Source: CALKZN01 sp050633585
GTDB lineage: Bacteria; Pseudomonadota; Gammaproteobacteria; Arenicellales; Arenicellaceae
Direction of reading: 5' to 3'
DNA length: 64,000 bases
Assembly: GCA_050633585.1 (NCBI GenBank)
Contig: JBOEGT010000021.1
Coordinates: 7,895-71,894, forward strand
The translations under genes were made by a program, and so were the position numbers. Of the stretch, positions 44,758-53,815 are shown piece after piece (positions within the stretch are counted from its first letter, which is position 1; every line of letters begins with the position of its first letter). The notes below the pieces were generated by a model. The model was not told where the DNA came from. It searched no databases and worked only from the letters and a program-made list of their open reading frames with translations.

Positions 44758-46479
44758 ATGTCAAATCAACTCCACATTAGCTTTGGTCAATATTCTGATA
44801 AAGGCCGTAAGGCCTTGAATCAAGATTATTGTAGCGTCCGAGTACCCCTTGGGTCGCAACGCGACTTAAAAGGCGTTGCTATTGCAATGGCTGATGGAAT
44901 TAGCAGCAGTGAAGTAAGCCAAGAAGCAAGCCAAGCCGTTGTGCAAAGTTTCTTAGAGGACTATTACTGCACTTCGGATGCATGGTCAGTGCCAACATCT
45001 ATTGATAGAGTCTTAAGTGCAGCGAATTCATGGCTGTACTCTAAAAACCAAAATAGCCCATATCGATATGATAAAAACAGGGGCTATGTGTGTACCTTGA
45101 GTGTATTGGTTCTCAAAGCGGCTACGGCTTTTATCAGTCACGCCGGAGATACACGTTTATATCGCCTCAATGACGATGGTTTGGAGCAATTGAGCAACGA
45201 CCACCGTAAATGGGTTTCTGAGCACGAAAGTTTTCTGAGCAGAGCCTTGGGGGTGGAGCCTCAATGCGAGTTTGATACACAAACGCTGCAAATGAATGTT
45301 GGCGATCACTTCATTCTGGCTACTGATGGCATTTATGAATTTGCCGAAGCGCAACATATTATTCGCACGATCAAAGATCATTCTGATAATTTGGATGGTG
45401 CAGCGAAACGCATAGCGGATTATGCCTATGACAAGGGTAGTGATGATAACTTAAGCATTCAAATTGTGCGTGTAGATGCATTGCATGAAAAAGAAACCAG
45501 TGAAGTCCAACAACTCATTGATACATTGCCGTTTCCCCCTCTCTTAGAACCGCGAATGACATTTGATGGCTACACCATTCTGAGAGAGTTGTATGCCAGT
45601 AGTCGTAGCCATGTTTATGCCGCGCTAGATGAGGCAACACAAAAAACAGTGGTTATCAAGATACCCTCTCTAGATTTGCGTGAAGACCCCGACTACGTGG
45701 AACGATTTCTCACAGAAGAGTGGATTGCTCGACGGATAAATAGCGCCAACGTGCTTAAAGCGGATTTGCAAGATCGTGAACGCAACTATTTATACACCGT
45801 GTCAGAATATATTGAAGGGCAAACACTCACTCAATGGATGATTGATAATCCAAAGCCGGATGTCGAATCAGTCCGTGGAATCATCGAGCAAGTCGCAAAA
45901 GGCTTAATGGCATTCCACCGGATGGATATGCTGCATCAAGACTTAAAGCCCGACAACATCATGATTGAGAGCTCTGGGACTGTGAAGATCATCGATTTTG
46001 GTTCGGTTTGGGTAGCAGGCCTTGCAGAACAAGCGTTAGCCGATGAAGGCAACGATATTTTAGGCACCGCATTATTCACAGCGCCTGAATATTTTCTTGG
46101 AGAGAGTGGCACACCCCGTTCTGATATGTTTTCGTTAGGCATCATCACCTACTACATGTTGTCTGGTCGTTTTCCCTATGGCACCAAAGTGTCGAGTGCG
46201 AGAACGATCACGGCTCAAAGGCGATTGAAATATCAGCCTGTATTAGATGATGATCGTGAAATACCCGCTTGGGTTGATGCGGCAATTAACAAAGCGGTCA
46301 GCATCAGCGCCTACAGGCGTTATGAAGATATATCTGAGTTTCTTTATGATTTACGCCACCCCAATCAAATATATGTCAATAAAACAAAGCCTCCTTTGCT
46401 AGAGCGCAACCCCGTTGCTTTTTGGCAAGGATTATCCAGTATTTTGGTGTTGATCATTGTCTATTTATTAAGCCGATAA
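44758..46479 (+). CDS. bifunctional PP2C phosphatase / Ser-Thr protein kinase, membrane-anchored
   Basis: A 573-residue fusion. Residues about 1-245 are a PP2C phosphatase (DKGRKALNQD, AMADGISSSE with D46, SHAGDTRLYRL, LATDGIYEF with D189, GSDDNLSIQ); about 270-530 are a Hanks-type kinase with K301 (VVIKIPS), catalytic HQDLKPDN (D395, the usual HRD with Q) and DFG at D413. The last 20 residues are one membrane segment (GLSSILVLIIVYLL). I use the ATG at 44758. In pseudomonads a similar fusion neighbours nitrite/nitrate assimilation genes. Here it lies between an FNT channel and cyanase, suggesting it controls that channel or N metabolism. The phosphorylation target is unknown. Confidence 0.85.
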   Translation: MSNQLHISFGQYSDKGRKALNQDYCSVRVPLGSQRDLKGVAIAMADGISSSEVSQEASQAVVQSFLEDYYCTSDAWSVPTSIDRVLSAANSWLYSKNQNSPYRYDKNRGYVCTLSVLVLKAATAFISHAGDTRLYRLNDDGLEQLSNDHRKWVSEHESFLSRALGVEPQCEFDTQTLQMNVGDHFILATDGIYEFAEAQHIIRTIKDHSDNLDGAAKRIADYAYDKGSDDNLSIQIVRVDALHEKETSEVQQLIDTLPFPPLLEPRMTFDGYTILRELYASSRSHVYAALDEATQKTVVIKIPSLDLREDPDYVERFLTEEWIARRINSANVLKADLQDRERNYLYTVSEYIEGQTLTQWMIDNPKPDVESVRGIIEQVAKGLMAFHRMDMLHQDLKPDNIMIESSGTVKIIDFGSVWVAGLAEQALADEGNDILGTALFTAPEYFLGESGTPRSDMFSLGIITYYMLSGRFPYGTKVSSARTITAQRRLKYQPVLDDDREIPAWVDAAINKAVSISAYRRYEDISEFLYDLRHPNQIYVNKTKPPLLERNPVAFWQGLSSILVLIIVYLLSR

Positions 46480-46523
46480 TCAATATTGTATGCCCACATA
46501 AAATGTTACCCATAGGTGAGAAA

Positions 46524-46973
46524 ATGATTAAAAGTCGCGCAGAAGTCACAGAGCAAATTTTTGCAACAAAAGTTGTTAAAGGCATTAAATGGGCAGAAGT
46601 TGCCAGTGCAATTGGGTTGTCAAAAGAATGGGTGACATCAGTGTGTTTAGGACAAATGGCCTTTGATAAACAGCAAGCCGAAATTGTCGGTCAATTATTT
46701 GATTTATCCGATGAAGCGATTGCATGGCTTCAAATTGCACCCTATAAAGGGTCTTTGCCCACAGCCATTCCCACCGATCCACTCATTTATCGCTGGTATG
46801 AAGTCGTTAATGTGTATGGGTCAACGATTAAAGAACTGATTCATGAGGAATTTGGTGATGGCATCATGAGTGCAATTGATTTTTCCATGGATATTAAACG
46901 TGAAGAAGACCTTAATGGTGATCGAGTGAATGTCGTGCTATCCGGCAAGTTCTTGCCCTACAAAACATACTAA
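46524..46973 (+). CDS. cynS: cyanate hydratase (cyanase)
   Basis: A 149-residue cyanase, near the usual 156. The N-terminal HTH-like helices (IKWAEVASAIGLSKEWVTSVCLG) and C-terminal catalytic domain are both present; active-site residues R90 and E93 (IYRWYEVVNVYG) and S116 (GDGIMSAIDF) match the E. coli enzyme. It converts cyanate and bicarbonate to carbon dioxide and carbamate, which gives ammonium. RBS AGGTGAG precedes the ATG at 46524; upstream in-frame starts lie in the kinase gene. It follows the kinase by 44 bp in one operon. Confidence 0.95.
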   Translation: MIKSRAEVTEQIFATKVVKGIKWAEVASAIGLSKEWVTSVCLGQMAFDKQQAEIVGQLFDLSDEAIAWLQIAPYKGSLPTAIPTDPLIYRWYEVVNVYGSTIKELIHEEFGDGIMSAIDFSMDIKREEDLNGDRVNVVLSGKFLPYKTY

Positions 46974-47123
46974 TTTGATGGTGCGAGATTGAGCGCATTA
47001 TCGCGTCGTAACTCCTGATACTGTGTGAAAGTCAGAATTGACTAGGAGAAGTGCGTAAAAGAAAATCCGTTCTTTATCAGTGAAGTCTTTGGTTTTTAGG
47101 CTAAATTGTGGCATTTTCCTAGC

Positions 47124-47918
47124 ATGAAAATCTGCACAGACACAAAGCATGTAACGGTTCCGGGTGGGACAATATATACCCAGCAATGGGTGCCAGAGAG
47201 CATTCAATGTGCAATTCCTATCGTGTTGCTGCATGATTCTTTAGGCAGTGTTGGCCTGTGGAGAGACTTTCCAGAACAACTCGCAACCCACCTTTCACGA
47301 ACGGTCATTGCGTATGACCGGCTCGGCTTTGGGCAATCGAGTGCTCGCGAGCAAATACCTAGCAAGCATTTTATTGTTGAAGAGGCGGATATTTATTTTC
47401 CTGTAGTGAAGCAAGCGTTAGCCATTGAACGCTTCACATTGCTTGGGCATTCTGTCGGTGGAGCGATGGCAGTGTCTATTGCTGCTCAAGACACGGATTG
47501 TGTCGCGGTGATCACGGAATCTGCACAAGCTTTTGTCGAAAAAATCACGCGTGAAGGCATACAAAAAGCGCAAAAATTCTTTGAGCAAGGCGGGCAAATG
47601 GGGCGTTTAGAAAAATGGCATGCTGAAAAGGCGTCATGGGTGCTCAATGCATGGACTCAGACGTGGCTATCCCCTGAATTTTTAGCGTGGAGTTTGCTTC
47701 CTCAGTTGAAAAAAGTTCGTTGCCCGTTATTAGCGCTGCATGGCGATCAAGATGAATATGGCTCAATCGCTTTTCCTGAGACAATCAGTCAAAACACATT
47801 GGGAAAAGCGCACATGGAAATCATTCAACACTGCGGGCACGTGCCACATAAAGAGCAATTGCCAGTGGTACTCAATCACATTGAAGAGTTCTTGAATAAG
47901 CTTCAGGGACATTGTTGA
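47124..47918 (+). CDS. alpha/beta hydrolase
   Basis: A 264-residue cytosolic alpha/beta hydrolase. Nucleophile elbow GHSVGGAMA (S110), oxyanion loop LLHDSLGSVGLW, the aspartate in LHGDQDEYG, and the C-terminal histidine in QHCGHVPHKEQ. I start at the ATG at 47124; the TTG 18 bases earlier has no ribosome site. Substrate unknown. It sits 150 bp after cyanase and 184 bp before a lipoprotein relative; not clearly in either unit. Confidence 0.85.
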   Translation: MKICTDTKHVTVPGGTIYTQQWVPESIQCAIPIVLLHDSLGSVGLWRDFPEQLATHLSRTVIAYDRLGFGQSSAREQIPSKHFIVEEADIYFPVVKQALAIERFTLLGHSVGGAMAVSIAAQDTDCVAVITESAQAFVEKITREGIQKAQKFFEQGGQMGRLEKWHAEKASWVLNAWTQTWLSPEFLAWSLLPQLKKVRCPLLALHGDQDEYGSIAFPETISQNTLGKAHMEIIQHCGHVPHKEQLPVVLNHIEEFLNKLQGHC

Positions 47919-48102
47919 TGGAGATAACCTAGTGGAGGCAATAATGTCGAAGATTCATGGCAGAGTTCCAAACAAACAACGTAATCTGAGTTACACTTCA
48001 GTCAGTAGTTAGTCACAAAATGTTATTATGGTTGGAAAGAGCGCTGTAAAAAGCGTTGAAAAGTGGTATTTTTTCATGATTAAAGGGACGTTTTCCAAGG
48101 AA

Positions 48103-49014
48103 ATGAGCACATATAGACAGCATTTTATGTTGTTGTGTATCGCGATGTGTTCACTTTTCTTATCGGCATGTGCAGGACAAAAAGCAACGTTCTCGCTGCA
48201 AGCATTTAACCAAAAAGAAATGATCGACGTGAGCTTGCATGCCGTTGAAACAGAAAAGTTCACCTTGCACTACGCGAAAACAGGCAATAGTGATGGACCG
48301 ATTGTGCTATTCCTGCATGGCACTTCAGGGAGCTGGCAATCGTACACCAGCTTATTAAAAAATAAAGCGCTGCAAAAAAAGTTTACATTAATTGCCATTG
48401 ATCGACTCGGTTGGGGGCAATCAGTGAGCCATGATAATAGCCATCAACGCTACCGAAAAATTGATTTTGGCACCCACTCTGAAGCGATTGCCGCCGTCAT
48501 CAAACAAGAAAATCTGCTCAGATCATCCTCAAAGCCTGTGATTTTAGTTGGTCATTCATTAGGCGCATCCATTGCGCCTAGAGTCGCAGTAGATTACCCA
48601 GAACTCATTGGTGGCCTTTTGCTGGTCTCAGGTTCGATAGACCCAAAATTGAGCAAGCCTCGTTGGTACAATCGCTTGGCACAATTTAAGCTGGTCAATG
48701 TCTTCATTCCAAATCATTTGATTCATTCAAATCGTGAAGTGATTTCTTTGCCTTATGAGTTGAGTGAATACGATCATAAGCTATCCCTGTTTTCGTTTCC
48801 CATCACCTTAGTGCAAGGTTTGAAAGATGGTTTAGTCAACCCGAAGAACGTGCAATTTGCTAAGAAAAAATTTCAACATCTTGGTGATGATTTAGAGTTA
48901 ATCGAAATGTCGAATGCTGGGCATTTCGTGTTGTGGGAGGACCCTGAAACGATTTCAGACGCCTTGCTGAGATTGTCGATTAAACATCAAAATAAAAGCG
49001 CTAAAATAGAGTAA
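48103..49014 (+). CDS. lipoprotein alpha/beta hydrolase
   Basis: A 303-residue alpha/beta hydrolase with a type II signal: hydrophobic MLLCIAMCSLFLSAC with the lipobox cysteine about residue 23. The catalytic serine is in VGHSLGASIAP; the aspartate in VQGLKDGLVNPKN and the histidine in SNAGHFVLWEDPE. Likely anchored to the inner leaflet of the outer membrane or the periplasmic face. Several in-frame Met codons (48028, 48076, 48103, 48127) lie ahead of the lipobox; I use 48103, but none has an ideal ribosome site. Confidence 0.8.
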   Translation: MSTYRQHFMLLCIAMCSLFLSACAGQKATFSLQAFNQKEMIDVSLHAVETEKFTLHYAKTGNSDGPIVLFLHGTSGSWQSYTSLLKNKALQKKFTLIAIDRLGWGQSVSHDNSHQRYRKIDFGTHSEAIAAVIKQENLLRSSSKPVILVGHSLGASIAPRVAVDYPELIGGLLLVSGSIDPKLSKPRWYNRLAQFKLVNVFIPNHLIHSNREVISLPYELSEYDHKLSLFSFPITLVQGLKDGLVNPKNVQFAKKKFQHLGDDLELIEMSNAGHFVLWEDPETISDALLRLSIKHQNKSAKIE

Positions 49015-49359
49015 ACGTTTAGTCAGGCTTGAATGTGAGATGCCAAGCGCTCAAAACGCATCCACGTCTTTCAGAGTGATGCACATGGTTCCCTATCGCA
49101 CTTAACCAGGGCTCGGTTAACTCAAATCTTTTGATCTTTTGCAAGCATGCACGCTACAACAGGGTGGGCTTGTCATTGTGTCAAACCGTTTGAAAATGGA
49201 CTTTTTGGCCGAAAACTGCTAGGTTGATGAGCAACTGGATATCAGGGGATTGGCTTATGTCGAATTGTATCAGGCAATCTGATGCAATGAGCGTAAGCGA
49301 ATAGGGTTGAAATAGCATTGCTAGGAGTGACAAGGGTGCTAAACAAAATGGAGTGTTAA
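49015..49359. other. intergenic region with no recognised gene
   Basis: This 345-bp stretch has no credible ORF or RNA gene. It includes a short TTAACC...GGTTAA inverted repeat near 49104-49122 and a GGAG ribosome site just before 49360. Confidence 0.5.
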
Positions 49360-51279
49360 ATGCCGGGAAATAATAAAATTAAGAGCGCAGGTTTCTATCG
49401 AACTGTATCCGTGTTGCCTGACTTTCCAGATTTGCGTGACCGTTTTTATGAGCCGTCTCTGATCAAGCTAAGTCTTCGCAGTTTTCCCGAAAAAAAACAG
49501 CTACTCATTCGTAATCAAAAAACTGATGGTGCTTGTGTCGGCTTTGCCTTGAGCGCGGTCATTAATTTACAAAACAATGTGCGGTGTAACCATAGTTTTT
49601 GCAATAAAGCTGAAAGTGTTAGTCCTAGAATGCTGTATGAAATGGCCAAGTTCTATGACGAATGGAGCGGCCAAGATTATGGAGGATCTAGCTTACGCGG
49701 TGGCATCAAAGGTTTTTTCCATAATGGCGTGTGCACGGAGGCATTAAGCCCGTATAAGGCCGAAGAATCGTTAAGTAATGGATGGGCATTGACGCCAGAA
49801 CAAGCCGAAAATGCACGCAATGTCAGCTTAGGCGCCTATTATCGATTAAGACCAAACATCATTGACTATCATTCGGCCATCAACGAAGTGGGCGCAATCG
49901 TTGTGTCAGCAAACATTCATTCTGGTTGGTCATCACCCAAGGAGGGCTACATACAAACGTCAAACCGCATCGAGGGAGGGCACGCCTTTGCCATCGTAGG
50001 CTATGATGCCGATGGATTTATCATCCAAAACTCTTGGGGAGATACATGGGGAGGCTTGGCTAACAAAAATGACTCTGAAAAAACGCCAGAGAAAATAGGT
50101 GGCTTAGCGCATTGGTCCTATGAAGACTGGTCAAAAAACATCATCGATGCCTGGGTCTTAAGGCTAGCTGTTCCCACCCCTAAGTCCTTTGATTTGTTGT
50201 ATACAAAAAACAGCGGAAACACTGAGAATAAAGCGATTGCTTCGGCGCCAAGACGCAGCCAAATTGAAGGACATTTCATTCACATAGATGATGGTCACTA
50301 CGTTGACACCGGGCGCTATGCAACCAATGAAGCATACATTAAACAAGTGTGTGAAAGACTCTCCAATAACACACCGATCGATCAACCGAAACATCAGCAC
50401 TTGCTCATTTATGCCCACGGCGGTTTAAACAACTGCAAAGATTCTGCGAAAAGAATTTATGGCATGAAAGACGTTTTTCTGAGAAACGGCATCTATCCGA
50501 TACACCTGATGTGGGAAACCGGCTTTACGGAGGAACTCGTCGACATATTTGGGTCGTTTTTTACCAAAGGTGAAGAAAGAGTGGGGTCAATGAGGGATGG
50601 TTTTGACAAAATCATCGAAAAAATTTCCTCAGGTATTGGCCGAAAATTATGGACAGAAATGAAAGTCGACGCTGAGCGTGCCTTTGCCCAAGAAACGCCC
50701 GTCAAAAAAGGGGTGTTAGCCATAGCACAAGCTGCTCAAGAGAGCGCCACACCGATTCAGGTTCATCTGGTGGGTCATAGTGCCGGTTCCATTTTATTAG
50801 GAGAGTTGATTTGTCAGGCAAGCACCGAATCATTGAAGGTCGGCACATGTCATCTCCTGGCGCCGGCGTGTAGCATCGATTTTTATCAACAAACCTATTT
50901 AGCACGATTAAAAGACGGCTTTATCCCCCGTTTACATCAATATAACCTCACCGACAGGCGAGAAAAAGATGATGTTGTTGGGCCTTACGGCAAATCACTT
51001 TTATATTTAGTGTCTCGTGCATTTGAAGCAGGCAGAACAAAAACGCCAACGCCGTTGCTTGGCATGGAAAAGCATGTACTCAACCTGCAAAAGGAGCAAG
51101 CAATGCACCCCAATCATCACATTTTTTATGCGGGCAAGGCGAACATGCCGACCAATAGCAAAACGCATGGAGGCTTTGATAATGATAAAGACACCATGAA
51201 TGATCTGCTCAAGTCAATTTTGGGGACAGCCTATGATCCCGCCAAAGCATTTAAGCAATCAGAGCTCGAAGGCTATTAA
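49360..51279 (+). CDS. papain-like peptidase fused to alpha/beta hydrolase
   Basis: A 639-residue two-domain protein. Residues about 1-270 are a C1A papain-type peptidase: oxyanion Q53, catalytic C59 (NQKTDGACVGFA), H208 (EGGHAFAIVGYD) and N224 (IQNSWGDTWGG). Residues about 340-600 are an alpha/beta hydrolase with LLIYAHGGLNN and a GHSAG elbow (S474). No signal peptide is seen, so it is probably cytosolic or exported by another route. Such a pair of hydrolytic centres in one chain is unusual. The gene stands alone, with GGAG before the ATG. Confidence 0.8.
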   Translation: MPGNNKIKSAGFYRTVSVLPDFPDLRDRFYEPSLIKLSLRSFPEKKQLLIRNQKTDGACVGFALSAVINLQNNVRCNHSFCNKAESVSPRMLYEMAKFYDEWSGQDYGGSSLRGGIKGFFHNGVCTEALSPYKAEESLSNGWALTPEQAENARNVSLGAYYRLRPNIIDYHSAINEVGAIVVSANIHSGWSSPKEGYIQTSNRIEGGHAFAIVGYDADGFIIQNSWGDTWGGLANKNDSEKTPEKIGGLAHWSYEDWSKNIIDAWVLRLAVPTPKSFDLLYTKNSGNTENKAIASAPRRSQIEGHFIHIDDGHYVDTGRYATNEAYIKQVCERLSNNTPIDQPKHQHLLIYAHGGLNNCKDSAKRIYGMKDVFLRNGIYPIHLMWETGFTEELVDIFGSFFTKGEERVGSMRDGFDKIIEKISSGIGRKLWTEMKVDAERAFAQETPVKKGVLAIAQAAQESATPIQVHLVGHSAGSILLGELICQASTESLKVGTCHLLAPACSIDFYQQTYLARLKDGFIPRLHQYNLTDRREKDDVVGPYGKSLLYLVSRAFEAGRTKTPTPLLGMEKHVLNLQKEQAMHPNHHIFYAGKANMPTNSKTHGGFDNDKDTMNDLLKSILGTAYDPAKAFKQSELEGY

Positions 51280-51563
51280 TCATCAAGCGACTTCAATATA
51301 CGTGAACTCAAAGCAGTTCATGCAGCATTTGATGATTGCTTGTGTTACTAACGACTTCGAGTGTTACATTTCATTTAGAAAATTACTCTGCAGACTGTGA
51401 GTAATGGTAGTTTCTTTTACGCATAAAAAGAGACGTGATCAACGACGAACAAGGTGTTTGTTGTTTGAAGGACGCAATGGAATTTCTAGCAAGTGTTTAT
51501 TATTCACCAGCCTTATTGGATGATGGAAGCTAGATATTAGTTAACTTAACAATGAGTTTTACC

Positions 51564-52184
51564 ATGAAAAAAATCAAAGTTTTACAACAATTACTGTTCA
51601 TCTTAATGACTGGTTTTGCAACAAGCGCTGCTGATGCCGTATCCATTAATAACAGTACAGAAGCACTAGCCTATGTATTAGAGGACGATCGTGTGCCAAA
51701 TGCGGCTAAGGTAAAATTAGAAGCATTAAAAGCGACACATTCGGCCAAAACTCAACAGTGGGAATTCACCTTCCGAGATGAAGACAAGCAATATAAAGCA
51801 ACGGTAAATGCAGCAGGTGATTTCAAGCTCAAGAAAAAATTTGATGAAAATGGCTTAAATCCTGAATTTTGGGCAACTTTTCCAGCACCCGCTTTGCCAG
51901 TTACGACAGAGCAAATGCTGGAAAAAGCCAAGTCGATCATTGATGGTTTTAATCCAACGTTCAAGGCACAGGATAAAGCGATCGTTGAGCTGAACGTCTG
52001 TAAACCACCCAAAAAAGGTAAAACGAGCAAATACAGTAATGGCTGTCAAAGTGATCAACCCAAAGAGGTATGGTCTGTGTCTGTACAAGTTGAGAGTGAA
52101 GGCAAGACGTTTTATAGGAATATAGAATTCCAAAATGGTCAGCCATTGCATTTAAGTAAAATTAACATTTTTGGGAATTGGTAG
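51564..52184 (+). CDS. secreted protein of unknown function
   Basis: A 206-residue protein with a signal peptide (MKKIKVLQQLLFILMTGFATSAADA). The mature part is lysine-rich and includes EFTFRDEDKQYKATV and KVKLEALKATHSAKTQQWE, with a conserved-looking cysteine pair (LNVCKPPKKGK, NGCQSDQ). I do not recognise the family. I choose the ATG at 51564 because its signal peptide is typical; a start at 51552 adds four residues. A perfect terminator follows. Confidence 0.7.
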   Translation: MKKIKVLQQLLFILMTGFATSAADAVSINNSTEALAYVLEDDRVPNAAKVKLEALKATHSAKTQQWEFTFRDEDKQYKATVNAAGDFKLKKKFDENGLNPEFWATFPAPALPVTTEQMLEKAKSIIDGFNPTFKAQDKAIVELNVCKPPKKGKTSKYSNGCQSDQPKEVWSVSVQVESEGKTFYRNIEFQNGQPLHLSKINIFGNW

Positions 52185-52212
52185 AACATTTAATGACCTG
52201 CAACAGGCCCTA

Positions 52213-52243
52213 GATAAAAGCCGAACACTGTTCGGCTTTTATC
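52213..52243. terminator. bidirectional Rho-independent terminator
   Basis: GATAAAAGCCGAAC and GTTCGGCTTTTATC are perfectly complementary over 14 bases around ACT. It serves both convergent secreted-protein genes. Confidence 0.85.
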
Positions 52244-52302
52244 GTTGATGACAACACGGTAAGCGTTACCGATTCTTAGAATGTTAAAGAAACCTAGGAA
52301 GA

Positions 52303-53700
52303 TTAATACCCTATGACCAAATCATCGCCAGCAATTCCGACGGCATTGATGCGAATATCCCCTATTGCGTTGATGATATAGTCACGAATAGGCTCCGCGA
52401 TTAAGCATTGCACTGAGGGCTGATTTAACCGTTGATTGAGCGCTTTCTCGGCATTGTTTGCCATGACATTCAGTATTTTGTTTAATATCCCATCCTCAAT
52501 AACTCGCTTGAACTTCTTTTCAATAATATTGGGCACGCGCTTCCAGTTCCCAGAAATTTTTATTCTTCCATAAAAATCAGAAGTCGTCGATGTCAGTGAA
52601 ATTGAATTCACAGAATTGCCGCCACAAGTACCATTAAACACTTCAGGCACCATTTGCATGATAACGCGAGGTGACTCGATTTCGCCGTCCGGCAAAACAT
52701 CACCGTTATCGGCACATAAATAATATTTTTTGAGGATTTTTTTGCGACAAAACCCTTTTAATTCACGACCATTAGTTTCCATGTTGACAGTTAGTTTCAG
52801 ATGAGAAGGGTGTTTGTTGCCTCGACTGACGTACATGTCTGATGACTTTAAATCGTTCAGGTAATACTCAACACGGTAGACACCTCTTTTTCGGCGCTTG
52901 CTGTATTCGGGTATCGAGAAGGTCGTGACATAGCCAGCAACATCTACCTTTGAAGCATTTTCTAAAAAGCCACCTTTCTTGCCGTAGGCGCCAAAATTAT
53001 CAAGCGTAAAACTCGACTTTTTAAAAATCAAATTATTGGCAATTTGCATCACTCCAGACAAAGGGATGCGCTGCTGCCGTCCCATCACTGGCAATGGGCG
53101 ATATACCACGCCTAACGCATCAATGGCGTTGCCGGATTTGCCGATGATGCCATAAATATGCTGTCCAGGGGGCGCGCTGTGTGTAATCACAGGACCACTG
53201 GTCGCATCGCATCGAGAACCATAAATTCGTGATACCCCACCTGCATTACGCCCTCCTCCAACGACAAAATAACGAATTCTGATTGATCTGACGACGGTGC
53301 TTTTTTTGTATTTGCAGGCACTAAACGTGATGGACTTAACAAACCGTGACTGTCCCACATTGTATCGAAAGTCAGTCCCTTTATGCTTGCCCGTAAAGCC
53401 ATCAATAATGGGGTTGCTATTCAGGCTTGCTGTGCTGGGAATGCACGCGATGCCTAAGCCATCTAATCTCTTTCCCATTTGTATTTGGAAGCCGCCTATT
53501 TTTTCTCCATAGGCGCATGCAATAGTAAAGGGTTTGCCACCGCTCCCTCCGCGTATTTCAGTTGCTCCCGAAAACGCGGTTTGCGACATGCTGAGCAGTG
53601 CAACACTGCAAAGGAGCTTTAGCGCTATCTTGTGACGTTGAATATTGTCATGGTGTATTTGGCATAGTGTGGTGAAAATTTTTCCTATTCGCTTTTTCAT
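52303..53700 (-). CDS. secreted protein with jacalin-like lectin repeats
   Basis: A 465-residue protein with a long N-terminal segment then a signal-like hydrophobic stretch (KLLCSVALLSMSQTAFSGA, cleavage near residue 44). The mature N-terminus shows the jacalin-type pattern (RGGSGGKPFTIAC, IGGFQIQMGKRLDGLGIAC, and later GGRNAGGVSRIYGSRC and GQHIYGIIGKSGNAIDALGVVY). About residues 210-465 are unlike it, ending with NQPSVQCLIAEPIRDY. Jacalin-like domains bind sugars, so a secreted adhesin or toxin delivery role is possible; the back half is unrecognised. Cysteines (about ten) may form disulfides. Confidence 0.6.
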   Translation of the reverse strand: MKKRIGKIFTTLCQIHHDNIQRHKIALKLLCSVALLSMSQTAFSGATEIRGGSGGKPFTIACAYGEKIGGFQIQMGKRLDGLGIACIPSTASLNSNPIIDGFTGKHKGTDFRYNVGQSRFVKSITFSACKYKKSTVVRSIRIRYFVVGGGRNAGGVSRIYGSRCDATSGPVITHSAPPGQHIYGIIGKSGNAIDALGVVYRPLPVMGRQQRIPLSGVMQIANNLIFKKSSFTLDNFGAYGKKGGFLENASKVDVAGYVTTFSIPEYSKRRKRGVYRVEYYLNDLKSSDMYVSRGNKHPSHLKLTVNMETNGRELKGFCRKKILKKYYLCADNGDVLPDGEIESPRVIMQMVPEVFNGTCGGNSVNSISLTSTTSDFYGRIKISGNWKRVPNIIEKKFKRVIEDGILNKILNVMANNAEKALNQRLNQPSVQCLIAEPIRDYIINAIGDIRINAVGIAGDDLVIGY

Positions 53701-53815
53701 TGAAATGTCCCTGTGATGTTTAAGAACACAAAGCTTATTTCAGCGTTAACATTCAGGAAACTGACGTATAGAAGAGGCCTGTCTATATCATTTGATATAG
53801 AGCCTGTTGGGAATG

